Source: Vibrio splendidus
Lineage (GTDB): Bacteria; Pseudomonadota; Gammaproteobacteria; Enterobacterales; Vibrionaceae
DNA: 40,375 nt
Direction of reading: 5' to 3'
Assembly: GCF_001557875.1 (NCBI RefSeq)
Contig: NZ_LNRF01000017.1
Location: forward strand, 1-40,375
A model generated the notes under the pieces. The model did not search any database. It was not told the origin of the DNA and worked only from the letters and a program-made list of their open reading frames with translations. The position numbers were made by a program, and so were the translations under genes. Below are positions 15,564 through 24,045 of the stretch, in pieces (position 1 is the first letter of the stretch; every line of letters begins with the position of its first letter).

Positions 15564-17327
15564 ATGTCAATTACACGCAGAAGTTTTCTCAAAGGTGCCT
15601 CAGGTACAGCCGTATCTGGGATGGTCCCACTCTCTTTATCCATCCCAGTCAGCAGCGCCTTTGCTAATGAACAAGGTGGATATAAAGCGTTGGTCTGTCT
15701 TTTCTTACATGGCGGAAATGACTCGTTCAATATGATCGTGCCTACCGACGCTAACAACCAAAGTAACTACCAATCCGCGAGACCAAACATCCAACTCGCC
15801 AGCTCTGAGATCTTAGCCATTCCAAACACAGAATCTGGGCAAGCGCTTGGCATCAACGCTAGCATGTCTAACCTTGCCAGCATGATGAGCTCAGGCCAAG
15901 CCGCAGCCATAGTTAACGTAGGACCATTAGTAGAGCCAACCAACAAATCCAACCTTTACGATGTCAGGAAGCCATCGAACCTTGGAGCCCACAATAAGCA
16001 ACAAGCCGCTTGGCAGTCGAGTTGGGGAGATAATGGTTACCATAGCTACGGTTGGGCAGGAATGATGATGGATGTCCTTCGCAGTGAAACAGCGATCATT
16101 TCCGACTCCATTTCATTTGCTGGAAATGAACTATTAACTGGCGCAAATTCTAAAGATATCTCGATGTCCTCTGGTGGTGTAAGAGCTATGGATGCTCTTG
16201 GGCATTCAAGTGCAATAAACAATAACTTCATCAAATTGGTTAATGCACCTTACGGTTCACCGTTCAAACAAGAGTATACAAAACGGCTGAAAGGCATATT
16301 AGACTTCCAGCAGGAGATCCAACTCGTGCTCGATTCATACCCAGAAGACGGCTCCATTCCAAGTAGCTCACTAGGCTCACAACTAAAAATGGTCAGACGA
16401 ATGATCCAAGCATCATCCGATCTCAGTCATAGCCGTCAGGTCTTTTTTGTTAATATTGGTGGATTTGATAATCACAGTAACCAACGTGGACGCCATGATG
16501 GGCTTCTTTCTACCATCGACCAAGCCGTTAGCGCTTTCCATGCCTCTCTTGCTGAACTTGGCTTGGAAGACAGTGTTGTGACATCGACCATGTCAGATTT
16601 TGGGCGAACCATAGAAAACAACAGTAAATCAGGCACCGACCATGGTTGGGGAAGTAATCAGCTAGTGGTCGGTAATGCCGTCAATGGAGGTAACAGCTAT
16701 GGGCGATACCCCGAATTTATCAAAGATGGTCAAGATGCTTGGGGCAATAAATTTATCCCGAGCCAATCCTCAGAACAACTTGCTGCGACCTTATGTCGTT
16801 GGATGGGGTTAAGTGAACAAGGTGTGGATGTCATTTTCCCATCGCTTTTGCCAGCCAACAGCAATCCATTTGCTAGTCGATATCTTGGCGTTCTGGGAGA
16901 CTATCATCAGGAAGGGCAAGAAACCGAACTATCCATTGCTAACGTCAATGCCACTGAAACTCGCGCCGACCATACACCGCAAATGGCCGTAGACGGAGAC
17001 AGTACAACCAAGTGGACAGCGAAAGGGCAAGGTATTCAATATCTAATTGAACTTAGCGCTGCAGCGAACGTCACTAAGCTCCTCTACTCTCAAGCTAAAG
17101 GGGATGTTCGACAATACCTATTTGATCTCGAAGTTAGTAACGATGGCATCAGCTTCGATCTGGTAACCAACGTCTTGACGCCTGGAACCACAACCAGTTT
17201 GGTGGAACAAGCCGTGAATAGAACATCGGTTAAGTTTATTCGCCTCACTTGTAACGGTAATAATGGCGATGTTTCAAGCTTAGTTCTATGGAATAACTTC
17301 CAAGAACTCAAAGTGGTCGGTTATTAG
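15564..17327 (+). CDS. DUF1501 protein with Tat signal and C-terminal F5/8C-like domain
   Basis: A 587-residue protein. Residues 1-34 are a Tat signal (TRRSFLKG, then a hydrophobic stretch ending SSAFA), so it is exported folded. The DUF1501 domain (about 40-440), distantly related to alkaline phosphatase/sulfatase folds, shows LFLHGGNDSFNMIVP (46-60), NIGGFDNHSNQ (297-307) and DFGRTIENNSKSGTDHGWG (345-363). Residues about 455-587 look like an F5/8 type C (discoidin, carbohydrate-binding) domain: PQMAVDGDSTTKWTAKG, then LEVSNDGISFD and KFIRLTC. This suggests binding to a polysaccharide or surface. The function is unknown. AGGAG precedes the ATG, and the gene is coupled to the DUF1800 gene. 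A strong terminator follows. Confidence 0.88.
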   Translation: MSITRRSFLKGASGTAVSGMVPLSLSIPVSSAFANEQGGYKALVCLFLHGGNDSFNMIVPTDANNQSNYQSARPNIQLASSEILAIPNTESGQALGINASMSNLASMMSSGQAAAIVNVGPLVEPTNKSNLYDVRKPSNLGAHNKQQAAWQSSWGDNGYHSYGWAGMMMDVLRSETAIISDSISFAGNELLTGANSKDISMSSGGVRAMDALGHSSAINNNFIKLVNAPYGSPFKQEYTKRLKGILDFQQEIQLVLDSYPEDGSIPSSSLGSQLKMVRRMIQASSDLSHSRQVFFVNIGGFDNHSNQRGRHDGLLSTIDQAVSAFHASLAELGLEDSVVTSTMSDFGRTIENNSKSGTDHGWGSNQLVVGNAVNGGNSYGRYPEFIKDGQDAWGNKFIPSQSSEQLAATLCRWMGLSEQGVDVIFPSLLPANSNPFASRYLGVLGDYHQEGQETELSIANVNATETRADHTPQMAVDGDSTTKWTAKGQGIQYLIELSAAANVTKLLYSQAKGDVRQYLFDLEVSNDGISFDLVTNVLTPGTTTSLVEQAVNRTSVKFIRLTCNGNNGDVSSLVLWNNFQELKVVGY

Positions 17328-17405
17328 TATCACGACACTTCAATAATCAGTCAGAAACCACTAGCACTGATCGTTTTTTACAAGACAACCGCTGAATACG
17401 AAGAT

Positions 17406-17445
17406 AAGCTTGGTTAAATTGATGACTATTTGACCAAGCTTTTTT
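17406..17445 (+). terminator. terminator of the DUF1800/DUF1501 operon
   Basis: AAGCTTGGT and ACCAAGCTT form a 9-bp stem extended by a T-G pair and AAA/TTT around a 10-base loop, followed by T-residues. It lies about 80 bases after the DUF1501 stop codon and ends only five bases before the ATG of the next gene. Confidence 0.88.
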
Positions 17446-17450
17446 GTACC

Positions 17451-18245
17451 ATGGATAAAGTCCACTATTACTCTACCCCAACAGAAGATATCAGCCTGAT
17501 CCAAGCTCAATACCAAGAGTTTGCCTTTCAGCGCCACTATCATTTGGACTTTCACGTCGGCTTAATTACCCAAGGGCAGCAAAAATTCGTCTATAAAGGG
17601 ACGAGCCACCATGTTGGTGCTGGCCAAGTTGTTATCATGCCACCTGATGAGCTGCATGATGGGCACTCCAAACTCGATTCAGGTTATCAAGTCAGTGTGT
17701 TTGCAGTTTCTCCTAAGTGGTTTCAAGATCTTGCCGATCCCAAGCAAAATGGTCACACATTAGGCTTCTCTGAGTTGATCCTCTCCGATCAAGCTGCATT
17801 TTTACAATTACGCAACTTACACGGCCTGTTAATCAATCAAAACATCAGCCAACTCGCTCAAGATTGCTTACCATTCGAGGGATTCTCGACGATTGTCGAT
17901 CGTTATGCGAAATTTGGATCGAAGAGCGACATCAAACTGGGTAATCAATCGATTGATGCACTAAAAGACTATTTAATGGCGAATTTGGATCAGCCAGTGC
18001 GACTAGAACAACTGTCTGAGTTGTGTGGTTTAACCACGACTCAATTCCAACGCCATTTCAAAAACAAAATGGGCATTACGCCTTACGCATGGCTGAGCCG
18101 TTTACGCATGGAGCAGAGCATGCGCCTGATTAAGTCTGGAATATGTGGTACAAAAGTCGCGCACCAAGTGGGCTTCTATGATCAGGCACACTTCTCCAAG
18201 GCATTCAAAACCACATTCGGCGTACCACCCTCACAAATCAACTAA
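17451..18245 (+). CDS. AraC-family transcriptional regulator
   Basis: A 264-residue regulator with an N-terminal cupin-like sensing domain (about 15-140, including VYKGTSHHVGAGQVVIMPPDE) and a C-terminal double helix-turn-helix (about 165-262: LSELCGLTTTQFQRHFKNKMG and VAHQVGFYDQAHFSKAFKTTFG). The ligand is unknown. The ATG at 17451 is preferred to the TTG at 17430, which lies inside the preceding terminator hairpin. No clear ribosome binding site is seen. The next gene, a LysE exporter, starts about 100 bases later on the same strand; AraC regulators often control such a neighbour, which makes it the first target to test. The local terminator means this gene needs its own promoter, which I could not place with confidence. 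Confidence 0.88.
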   Translation: MDKVHYYSTPTEDISLIQAQYQEFAFQRHYHLDFHVGLITQGQQKFVYKGTSHHVGAGQVVIMPPDELHDGHSKLDSGYQVSVFAVSPKWFQDLADPKQNGHTLGFSELILSDQAAFLQLRNLHGLLINQNISQLAQDCLPFEGFSTIVDRYAKFGSKSDIKLGNQSIDALKDYLMANLDQPVRLEQLSELCGLTTTQFQRHFKNKMGITPYAWLSRLRMEQSMRLIKSGICGTKVAHQVGFYDQAHFSKAFKTTFGVPPSQIN

Positions 18246-18343
18246 GTGTTGATAATTTACAATTGCTCGATTTCAAATCACGGTAAGCTACGCTCAATAC
18301 GATTACTTATTTAAAAATAGCGGCAACGTTATTGAGAACTGAC

Positions 18344-19006
18344 ATGAACGAAGTCACCATACTGATCACCCTCGCCTCTATCCATTTCATCGCTTTGATG
18401 AGCCCCGGCCCTGACTTTGCGTTAGTCGTGCAAAATGCGACACGTCACGGCAGACAAACAGGCTTGTATATCGCGCTTGGTTTATCTTGCGGGATCTTAC
18501 TGCATTCGTTACTGAGCCTGACGGGAATCAGTTACCTAGTCCACCAGCAACCAACCCTATTTGCCATTATCCAATTAGCTGGCGGTAGCTACTTGCTGTA
18601 CTTAGGTTTCGGTGCACTTAAAGCAACCTGGCAAATCATTCAGAACCACGACGATGACGACGATACCGTCAATGCCAAAGATCTGATTCTGACCAACAAG
18701 CGTCAGGCATTTTCGAAAGGATTTGCGACCAATATTCTCAACCCAAAAGCTTTGGTGTTCTTTATTAGCTTGATGTCGAGCTTAGTCCCTGCCGACATGT
18801 CTCTGTCGGGTAAAGGCTTTGCGCTTATCATCCTATTTGGTCTGTCTCTGTTTTGGTTCTCACTACTGGCGTGGATGCTTTCTACTAAGGCTCTACAGAA
18901 GAAACTTAGCGAAGCAACGGTATACATCGATGGCTTGTGTGGCGTGGTGTTCAGCCTAATTGGCGCGAGTATCCTTTGGCAGTCACTATCTGATTTAATC
19001 GCTTAA
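18344..19006 (+). CDS. LysE/RhtB-family amino acid exporter
   Basis: A 220-residue inner-membrane protein with about six hydrophobic segments. The N-terminal MSPGPDFALVVQNATRHGRQTG and the mid-protein GFATNILNPKALVFF are signatures of the LysE/RhtB superfamily, which exports amino acids and related compounds. A cytoplasmic loop carries five consecutive Asp residues (about 106-110), which is unusual for the family. The start is the ATG at 18344; the upstream TTG adds only four residues. It follows the AraC gene on the same strand and is probably regulated by it. The substrate cannot be told from sequence. Confidence 0.87.
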   Translation: MNEVTILITLASIHFIALMSPGPDFALVVQNATRHGRQTGLYIALGLSCGILLHSLLSLTGISYLVHQQPTLFAIIQLAGGSYLLYLGFGALKATWQIIQNHDDDDDTVNAKDLILTNKRQAFSKGFATNILNPKALVFFISLMSSLVPADMSLSGKGFALIILFGLSLFWFSLLAWMLSTKALQKKLSEATVYIDGLCGVVFSLIGASILWQSLSDLIA

Positions 19007-19097
19007 ATTCGAATCAAGATTACAATTCGTTAACAACACACTGGCTATCTCATGTTTCCACTGCCAATCTAGCTCTGCATATTAAAAGGAGAAGATC

Positions 19098-20855
19098 ATG
19101 CAGTGGAAAACAAAACTAACAACCCTCGCCACTTCTACCCTACTTTTTGCCTCTCACGTCAGTTGGGCAAACCAAGCTGCCGATTCCGTCGCACCCGAAC
19201 AAAGTAGTGGTTTAGAAACCAAACAACTCGTTAAAGCCAATGACTGGATGGTCACCGCGGCCAACCCACTGGCGACCCAAGCTGGTGCCGATGTACTTGC
19301 TCGTGGTGGTAACGCCATTGACGCCATGGTTGCGGTACAGCTGATGCTTGGCTTAGTTGAACCACAGTCGTCCGGTATTGGCGGTGGTGCTTTCCTTGTC
19401 TATTTTGATGGCAAAGACAAGCAACTCAAAACCTACGATGGCCGCGAAACCGCACCGCTTGATGCAACACCACGTCTATTCCAAAATGAAAACGGTCAAC
19501 CGCTTAAGTTTTATGATGCCGTGGTTGGCGGTCGTTCTGTTGCTACACCGGGCACCGTGCAATTGTTGTGGGACACTCACCAGAAATATGGCAAGTTAGA
19601 ATGGGCATCGCTGATCAAACCTATTGCTCAACTGGCTGAAAAAGGCTTTACCATCAGCCCACGTTTAGCCACCTTGATTGAAAATGACCAAGAACGACTT
19701 AGCCGTTTTGCCACGACAAAAGCTTACTTCTTTAATGCCGATGGCAGCCCAAAAACAGCGGGTACACTACTTAAGAACCCTGAATACGCCGCAACGTTAA
19801 ACGCTATTTCAAAGGATGGTGCTAAGGCGTTTTACCAAGGCAAGATTTCTGCTGATATCATCAACACGGTACAAACCGCCAAAGGCAATCCGGGTGTATT
19901 GGCACAAAAAGACTTCGACACCTATTCAATCAAACAACGCGAACCAGTTTGTTCTACTTATGAGAGCTACGATATCTGTGGTATGGGGCCGCCAAGTTCA
20001 GGCGCGTTAACCGTTGGCCAAATCTTAGCGATGACCGAGCAGTTTGACCTCAAATCCTGGGGACCAAACGATGCGAAATCTTGGCAAGTGTTAGCGGACG
20101 CTTCTCGCCTAGCCTTTGCAGACCGTGGTATGTACATGGCAGATCAAGATTACGTACCAATGCCGACTCAAGGGTTAGTGAATGCTGACTATTTGCAGGA
20201 ACGTGCCCAGTTAATTACCGCAGGTAAGGCACTAGAGAGTGCGCCATCAGGCACCCCGCCGTGGGATCACGCAATGCTACGCAGCCAAGATGTATCTATT
20301 GAACTGCCGTCCACCAGCCACTTCAATATTGTCGATAGTGATGGCAATGTCGTATCTATGACGACCACCATTGAGAATGCATTCGGCTCACGCTTAATGG
20401 TGAGAGGCTTCTTACTCAACAACGAACTGACCGACTTCTCGTTCAAGACCCACAACGACGGCAAACCTATCGCGAACCGACTTGAACCGGGCAAGCGTCC
20501 ACGCTCTTCAATGGCACCGACTATCATCATGCAAAACGATAAGCCTTACATGGCGATTGGCTCTCCGGGTGGCAGCCGTATCATAGGCTATGTAGCACAA
20601 GCGATTATTGCCCATACCCAATGGGACATGGATATTCAACAAGCCATCAATCAACCGCACTTCCTAAACCGCTTCGGTACCTTAGATTTAGAAAAAGGAA
20701 CATCAGCGGAAAACTTCAAACCTGAGCTAGAAAATATGGGATTTGAGGTCAACGTTCGTGATCTTAACTCTGGTTTACACGCGATTCGCATCACAAAAGA
20801 CGGCTTAGAAGGCGCTGCAGACCCTCGTCGTGAAGGAGCAGCCATTGGTCAGTAG
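19098..20855 (+). CDS. ggt: periplasmic gamma-glutamyltransferase
   Basis: GGT cleaves and transfers the gamma-glutamyl group of glutathione and related peptides in the periplasm. The 585-residue precursor has a signal peptide (1-24, ending HVSWA) and is autocleaved into two subunits. The likely processing and catalytic threonine is T406, in PSTSHFNIVD; E. coli has Thr-Thr-His here, so the second residue is Ser. The substrate-carboxylate arginine is R116 (DGRETAP), the oxyanion serines are S470-S471 (KRPRSSMAP), and SPGGSRII follows. E. coli GGT has 580 residues. AAAAGGAGAAGATC gives a strong ribosome binding site. The gene ends just before a 40-bp palindrome and the csrB locus. Confidence 0.95.
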   Translation: MQWKTKLTTLATSTLLFASHVSWANQAADSVAPEQSSGLETKQLVKANDWMVTAANPLATQAGADVLARGGNAIDAMVAVQLMLGLVEPQSSGIGGGAFLVYFDGKDKQLKTYDGRETAPLDATPRLFQNENGQPLKFYDAVVGGRSVATPGTVQLLWDTHQKYGKLEWASLIKPIAQLAEKGFTISPRLATLIENDQERLSRFATTKAYFFNADGSPKTAGTLLKNPEYAATLNAISKDGAKAFYQGKISADIINTVQTAKGNPGVLAQKDFDTYSIKQREPVCSTYESYDICGMGPPSSGALTVGQILAMTEQFDLKSWGPNDAKSWQVLADASRLAFADRGMYMADQDYVPMPTQGLVNADYLQERAQLITAGKALESAPSGTPPWDHAMLRSQDVSIELPSTSHFNIVDSDGNVVSMTTTIENAFGSRLMVRGFLLNNELTDFSFKTHNDGKPIANRLEPGKRPRSSMAPTIIMQNDKPYMAIGSPGGSRIIGYVAQAIIAHTQWDMDIQQAINQPHFLNRFGTLDLEKGTSAENFKPELENMGFEVNVRDLNSGLHAIRITKDGLEGAADPRREGAAIGQ

Positions 20856-20874
20856 GGAATAACCCTCCCTTTTT

Positions 20875-20914
20875 ACTCGCTGCCTTGTGCGAGATCTCTC
20901 ACAAGGCAGTGAGT
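20875..20914. repeat. 40-bp near-perfect palindrome containing a VarA/UvrY (GacA)-like box
   Basis: ACTCGCTGCCTTGTGCGAGA is mirrored by TCTCTCACAAGGCAGTGAGT with only two mismatches, centred at 20894.5. Its core TGTGCGAGATCTCTCACA (20886-20903) matches the 18-bp palindrome bound by UvrY/GacA/VarA upstream of csrB genes (E. coli TGTGAGAGATCTCTTACA). It lies about 160-175 bases before the csrB start, a distance typical for these sites. A second perfect palindrome, AAATATCGATATTT (20915-20928), directly abuts it. It starts 20 bases after the ggt stop codon. There is no T-run after it on the plus strand, so it is not a standard terminator. Confidence 0.78.
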
Positions 20915-21027
20915 AAATATCGATATTTAACTGCGAAATTAGGCACCTAGATATCGTAACCGATTGAAATTAAACAATACGTACATTTATCCTTCAAATA
21001 ATTATATAGAAATTCGCTTATGCACCA

Positions 21028-21055
21028 TTGCTGATAAATAAGGAATCGGTAATAT
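21028..21055 (+). promoter_or_regulatory. csrB promoter
   Basis: TTGCTG (21028-21033) and TAATAT (21050-21055) with a 16-base spacer predict a start near 21061-21063, at the GTGTCGGAAGGA hairpin that opens the RNA. Confidence 0.65.
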
Positions 21056-21061
21056 GAATGG

Positions 21062-21478
21062 TGTCGGAAGGATGCTGACACGGAACAGGAAACGCCAAGG
21101 ACTTGGTTATCTTCAGGATGAAGATTCGATTACTCAGGATGAATAATCGGCACGGATAGCGAAATGGACATTGAATGGACGCAATAGTAACTAGGATGGT
21201 TGCTACTAAGGAAAGACAATGGACACCTCTGGACGAGGAAAGGACTGAACATCAGGATGATGTAAAGGACACCGCTCAAGGAACAAGTGACGCGCGCTGA
21301 CGAGGATTGTTGGCAGATCAGGATAAGATCAAGGACACCGCTAGGAAGGCGACGAAAGGAATACGCTGAAGGATAACAGCACACTATCATGGATTTGATG
21401 CATGGAGCACACTTAGTAGCCGGATTGCTGCGAGTAAGACTATAGACCCCGATGAGCGTAAGCTCTCGGGGTTTTTCT
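21062..21478 (+). ncRNA. csrB: CsrB-family small RNA (sequesters CsrA)
   Basis: CsrB RNAs bind many copies of the translational regulator CsrA through GGA motifs in hairpin loops and so relieve its control of carbon storage, motility and virulence genes. This ~417-base region has no real reading frame but about 28 GGA triplets by my count, many as AGGA in short hairpins. Examples are CTTCAGGATGAAG, ATCAGGATGAT and GATCAGGATAAGATC. It opens with GTGTCGG...GACAC, similar to E. coli CsrB, and ends at a strong terminator: CCCCGA-GAGC / GCTC-CGGGG, then TTTTT (21445-21480). A VarA-like palindrome lies upstream. Vibrio species carry several CsrB copies; which one this is cannot be told. The reverse-strand frame over 21130-21390 is an artefact. 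Confidence 0.93.
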
Positions 21479-21480
21479 TT
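21445..21480 (+). terminator. csrB terminator
   Basis: GACCCCGA-T-GAGC pairs with GCTC-T-CGGGG around a GTAA tetraloop, followed by TTTTTCTTT. It marks the 3' end of the CsrB RNA. Confidence 0.92.
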
Positions 21481-21548
21481 ATTAGTCTACTAATCGCTTA
21501 TTCATGGCAATAAGAGTTCTGTAATCGCTATAGCCATACTCACTAGCA

Positions 21549-21571
21549 ATAAAAAGCTGCCCTGAGGCAGC
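21549..21571 (-). terminator. uvrD terminator
   Basis: On the minus strand, GCTGCC and GGCAGC form a stem with a four-base loop, followed by TTTTTATTG, about 33 bases after the uvrD stop codon. Confidence 0.85.
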
Positions 21572-21603
21572 AATTCATAGTTTACATCTTGTCGCGTTAG
21601 CAA

Positions 21604-23781
21604 TTAACCTAGCTTTTCCAAGCGAGCATAGGCTGTCACCAACCACTTGATACCTTCACCGTTAAACGCTACTTGCACTCGACTCTGTGGACCACTACCT
21701 TCAAAGTTAATGATAGTGCCTTCACCAAACTTAGGGTGCTTAACTCGAGCACCTAAGCTAAATCCAGTCTCGTTAAAGTTCTCTTTCACGGCGGTTTGGC
21801 TAAAGCGGCCGCTGCTTGCTGGACGGCTCACTTGCGCCTTCATACGCACTTCATCCAAACAGGTCTCTGGCAGCTCACGAATAAAGCGTGATGGCTTATG
21901 GTATTTATCCTGACCGTACAAACGACGCATCTCAGCGTAAGTGATGTAAAGCTTCTCCATCGCACGAGTCATGCCGACGTAACACAGGCGACGCTCTTCT
22001 TCTAAACGCCCCGCTTCTTCTGCAGACATTTGGCTTGGGAACATGCCTTCTTCGACACCCACCATGAATACTATTGGGAACTCTAGGCCTTTGGCACTGT
22101 GCAAAGTCATTAGTTGAACCGCGTCATCAAACTCATCAGCCTGACCTTCACCCGCTTCCAAAGCCGCATGAGTTAAGAATGCCGTTAGCATGCTCATCTC
22201 GTCCGCTTCTTCTGGTTTTTCAAACTGACGCGTTGCCGTTACTAATTCTTCCAAGTTCTCAATACGTGCCTTCGACTTCTCGCCTTTCTCTTGCTCGTAC
22301 ATCGCAAACAGACCCGACGATTTGATCACGTGGTCAGTTTGCTCGTGCAGGCTAAGTTCTAGCGTATCGTCTTCAAGCGCATTAATAAGCTCGATAAAGC
22401 GACTCAACGCACCAGCAGCACGGCCGGGGAGCACTTGCTCTTCTATCAAAGCAACACTTGCTTCCCACATGGTTGCACCACGATCACGCGCTGCAAGACG
22501 AATTGTTTCTAACGTTTTATCACCCAAGCCACGCGTTGGCGTATTTACGACACGTTCAAACGCCGCATCATTACTGCGGTTACTCATTAGGCGCATGTAG
22601 CTTAAAGCATCTCTGATTTCTTGACGCTCGAAGAATCGCATGCCGCCGTAGATTCGGTATGGTAAGCCCGCTTGAATCAGCGCTTCTTCCAGGACACGAG
22701 ACTGGGCGTTATTACGATAAAGCATTGCTGTATCTTCTAGCGCGCCGCCTTTCTCTTGCCACTCTTTTATTTTACTGACCGTAAAACGCGCTTCATCGAG
22801 CTCGTTGTATGCTGAGTACACAGAGATGGGCTCGCCATCATTACCATCGGTCCACAGCTCTTTACCCATACGTTCAGTGTTGTTCGAGATAAGCTCGTTC
22901 GACGCCTGTAGAATGGTTTTGGTTGAACGGTAGTTTTGTTCGAGTCGAACCGTCGAAGCACCTGGGAATTCATCCAAGAACTTCTGAATATTTTCGATCT
23001 TCGCACCACGCCAACCATAAATAGATTGGTCATCATCACCTACGATCATCACGCGACAATCTGGGCCAGCCATCATACGCAGCCAAGCATATTGGATATT
23101 GTTGGTATCTTGGAATTCGTCGACCAGAATATGCTTAAAGCGAGCTTGGTAGTGCTCGCGAATGTGTTTCTTATCGCGCAATAGCTCGTGTGATCTCAGC
23201 AAAATCTCCGCAAAGTCGACCAATCCAGCACGGTCACACGCTTCTTGGTAAGCAGAGTAGATCTTTAACCACGTTTGAGTTATTGGATCATGATAGGCGT
23301 CAATGTGACTTGGACGTAATCCCTCATCTTTCTTGCCATTAATCCACCAAGAAGCTTGCTTGGCAGGCCACTGCTTTTCATCCAGGTTTTGCGCCTTGAT
23401 TAAGCGACGTAGCAAACGAATCTGATCATCAGAATCTATGATCTGGAAATCTTCTGGCAGTTTTGCATCTAGGTAGTGAGCACGAAGGATGCGGTGACAA
23501 ATACCGTGGAAAGTACCGTTCCACATGCCTGACGAACTACCCATCATCAACTCTTCAATACGACCACGCATCTCTGCGGCCGCTTTATTGGTGAAGGTAA
23601 CCGACATAATAGAGAACGGTGATGCTTGCTCTACACTTTGCAGCCAAGCAATACGATGCACCAACACTCGCGTTTTACCACTGCCTGCACCTGCCAAAAT
23701 AAGTAGGTTTTCTAAAGGTGCCGCGACCGCCTCACGTTGTTTATCGTTTAGGCCATCGAGTAAAAGCGAAGGATCTATCAT
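21604..23781 (-). CDS. uvrD: DNA helicase II UvrD
   Basis: UvrD is the superfamily 1A 3'-5' helicase of nucleotide excision and mismatch repair. The 725-residue chain (E. coli 720) contains the Q motif LNDKQREAV (11-19), Walker A GAGSGKT (31-37), the DEFQDTNN Walker B, GDDDQSIYGWRGA, LEQNYRSTKTIL, TLHSAKGLEFPIVFMVG and VGMTRAMEKLYITYAE. The C-terminal Tudor-like segment (VKHPKFGEGTIINFEGSG) that contacts RNA polymerase and repair partners is present. The ATG at 23781 is about 33 bases after the predicted transcription start and is preceded by a LexA-like box, in line with SOS control of uvrD in E. coli. Confidence 0.96.
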   Translation of the reverse strand: MIDPSLLLDGLNDKQREAVAAPLENLLILAGAGSGKTRVLVHRIAWLQSVEQASPFSIMSVTFTNKAAAEMRGRIEELMMGSSSGMWNGTFHGICHRILRAHYLDAKLPEDFQIIDSDDQIRLLRRLIKAQNLDEKQWPAKQASWWINGKKDEGLRPSHIDAYHDPITQTWLKIYSAYQEACDRAGLVDFAEILLRSHELLRDKKHIREHYQARFKHILVDEFQDTNNIQYAWLRMMAGPDCRVMIVGDDDQSIYGWRGAKIENIQKFLDEFPGASTVRLEQNYRSTKTILQASNELISNNTERMGKELWTDGNDGEPISVYSAYNELDEARFTVSKIKEWQEKGGALEDTAMLYRNNAQSRVLEEALIQAGLPYRIYGGMRFFERQEIRDALSYMRLMSNRSNDAAFERVVNTPTRGLGDKTLETIRLAARDRGATMWEASVALIEEQVLPGRAAGALSRFIELINALEDDTLELSLHEQTDHVIKSSGLFAMYEQEKGEKSKARIENLEELVTATRQFEKPEEADEMSMLTAFLTHAALEAGEGQADEFDDAVQLMTLHSAKGLEFPIVFMVGVEEGMFPSQMSAEEAGRLEEERRLCYVGMTRAMEKLYITYAEMRRLYGQDKYHKPSRFIRELPETCLDEVRMKAQVSRPASSGRFSQTAVKENFNETGFSLGARVKHPKFGEGTIINFEGSGPQSRVQVAFNGEGIKWLVTAYARLEKLG

Positions 23782-23796
23782 TGGATATGCTCACTA

Positions 23797-23812
23797 CTGG
23801 GTATTTATACAT
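23797..23812 (-). promoter_or_regulatory. LexA (SOS) box of uvrD
   Basis: The minus strand reads ATGTATAAATACCCAG, close to the E. coli uvrD operator CTGTATATATACCCAG (consensus CTGT-N8-ACAG) with a weakened left half. It lies immediately after the predicted -10 box TATAAT (23821-23826), where a repressor would block transcription. Confidence 0.65.
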
Positions 23813-23827
23813 AAAAGTTGATTATAA

Positions 23828-23851
23828 CCTAAACACTAGGCTGCGTTTAGG
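23828..23851. repeat. inverted repeat in the uvrD promoter
   Basis: CCTAAAC and GTTTAGG (7 bp, 10-base spacer) lie directly upstream of the uvrD -10 box, across the expected -35 position. This could be an operator or be incidental. The rest of 23852-24033 is A/T-rich and must hold the promoter of the bufferin operon. A TATAAT at 23936-23941 has no matching -35 box. Confidence 0.45.
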
Positions 23852-24045
23852 ATAATAAGAAGAAAAAACAATCAAAAATTAACATCATAAATTCAACAAG
23901 TTAAACGATAAAACATCATTAATATTGATATTTTTTATAATGCCGTGAAATTATTTCCCGGTTGTTCCTATCCTTTTTAGTAAGCAAGTTAACAACTCAT
24001 TAACCTGCGATGTGAAAATACTATTAAGTCCTAGAGGGAATGACT

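Noticed and set aside
15388..15735. 115-codon plus-strand frame bridging DUF1800 and DUF1501
   Set aside because: It overlaps both genes in another frame and has no support; the two genes have clear family motifs and a ribosome binding site at the junction.
20875..20914. Palindrome as a standard intrinsic terminator for ggt
   Set aside because: No T-run follows on the plus strand. The core fits a response-regulator site better, although the RNA hairpin could still protect the ggt mRNA end.
21130..21390. 86-codon frame on the minus strand
   Set aside because: It is entirely antisense to csrB; its serine- and proline-rich translation arises from the repeated GGA motifs. No ribosome binding site.
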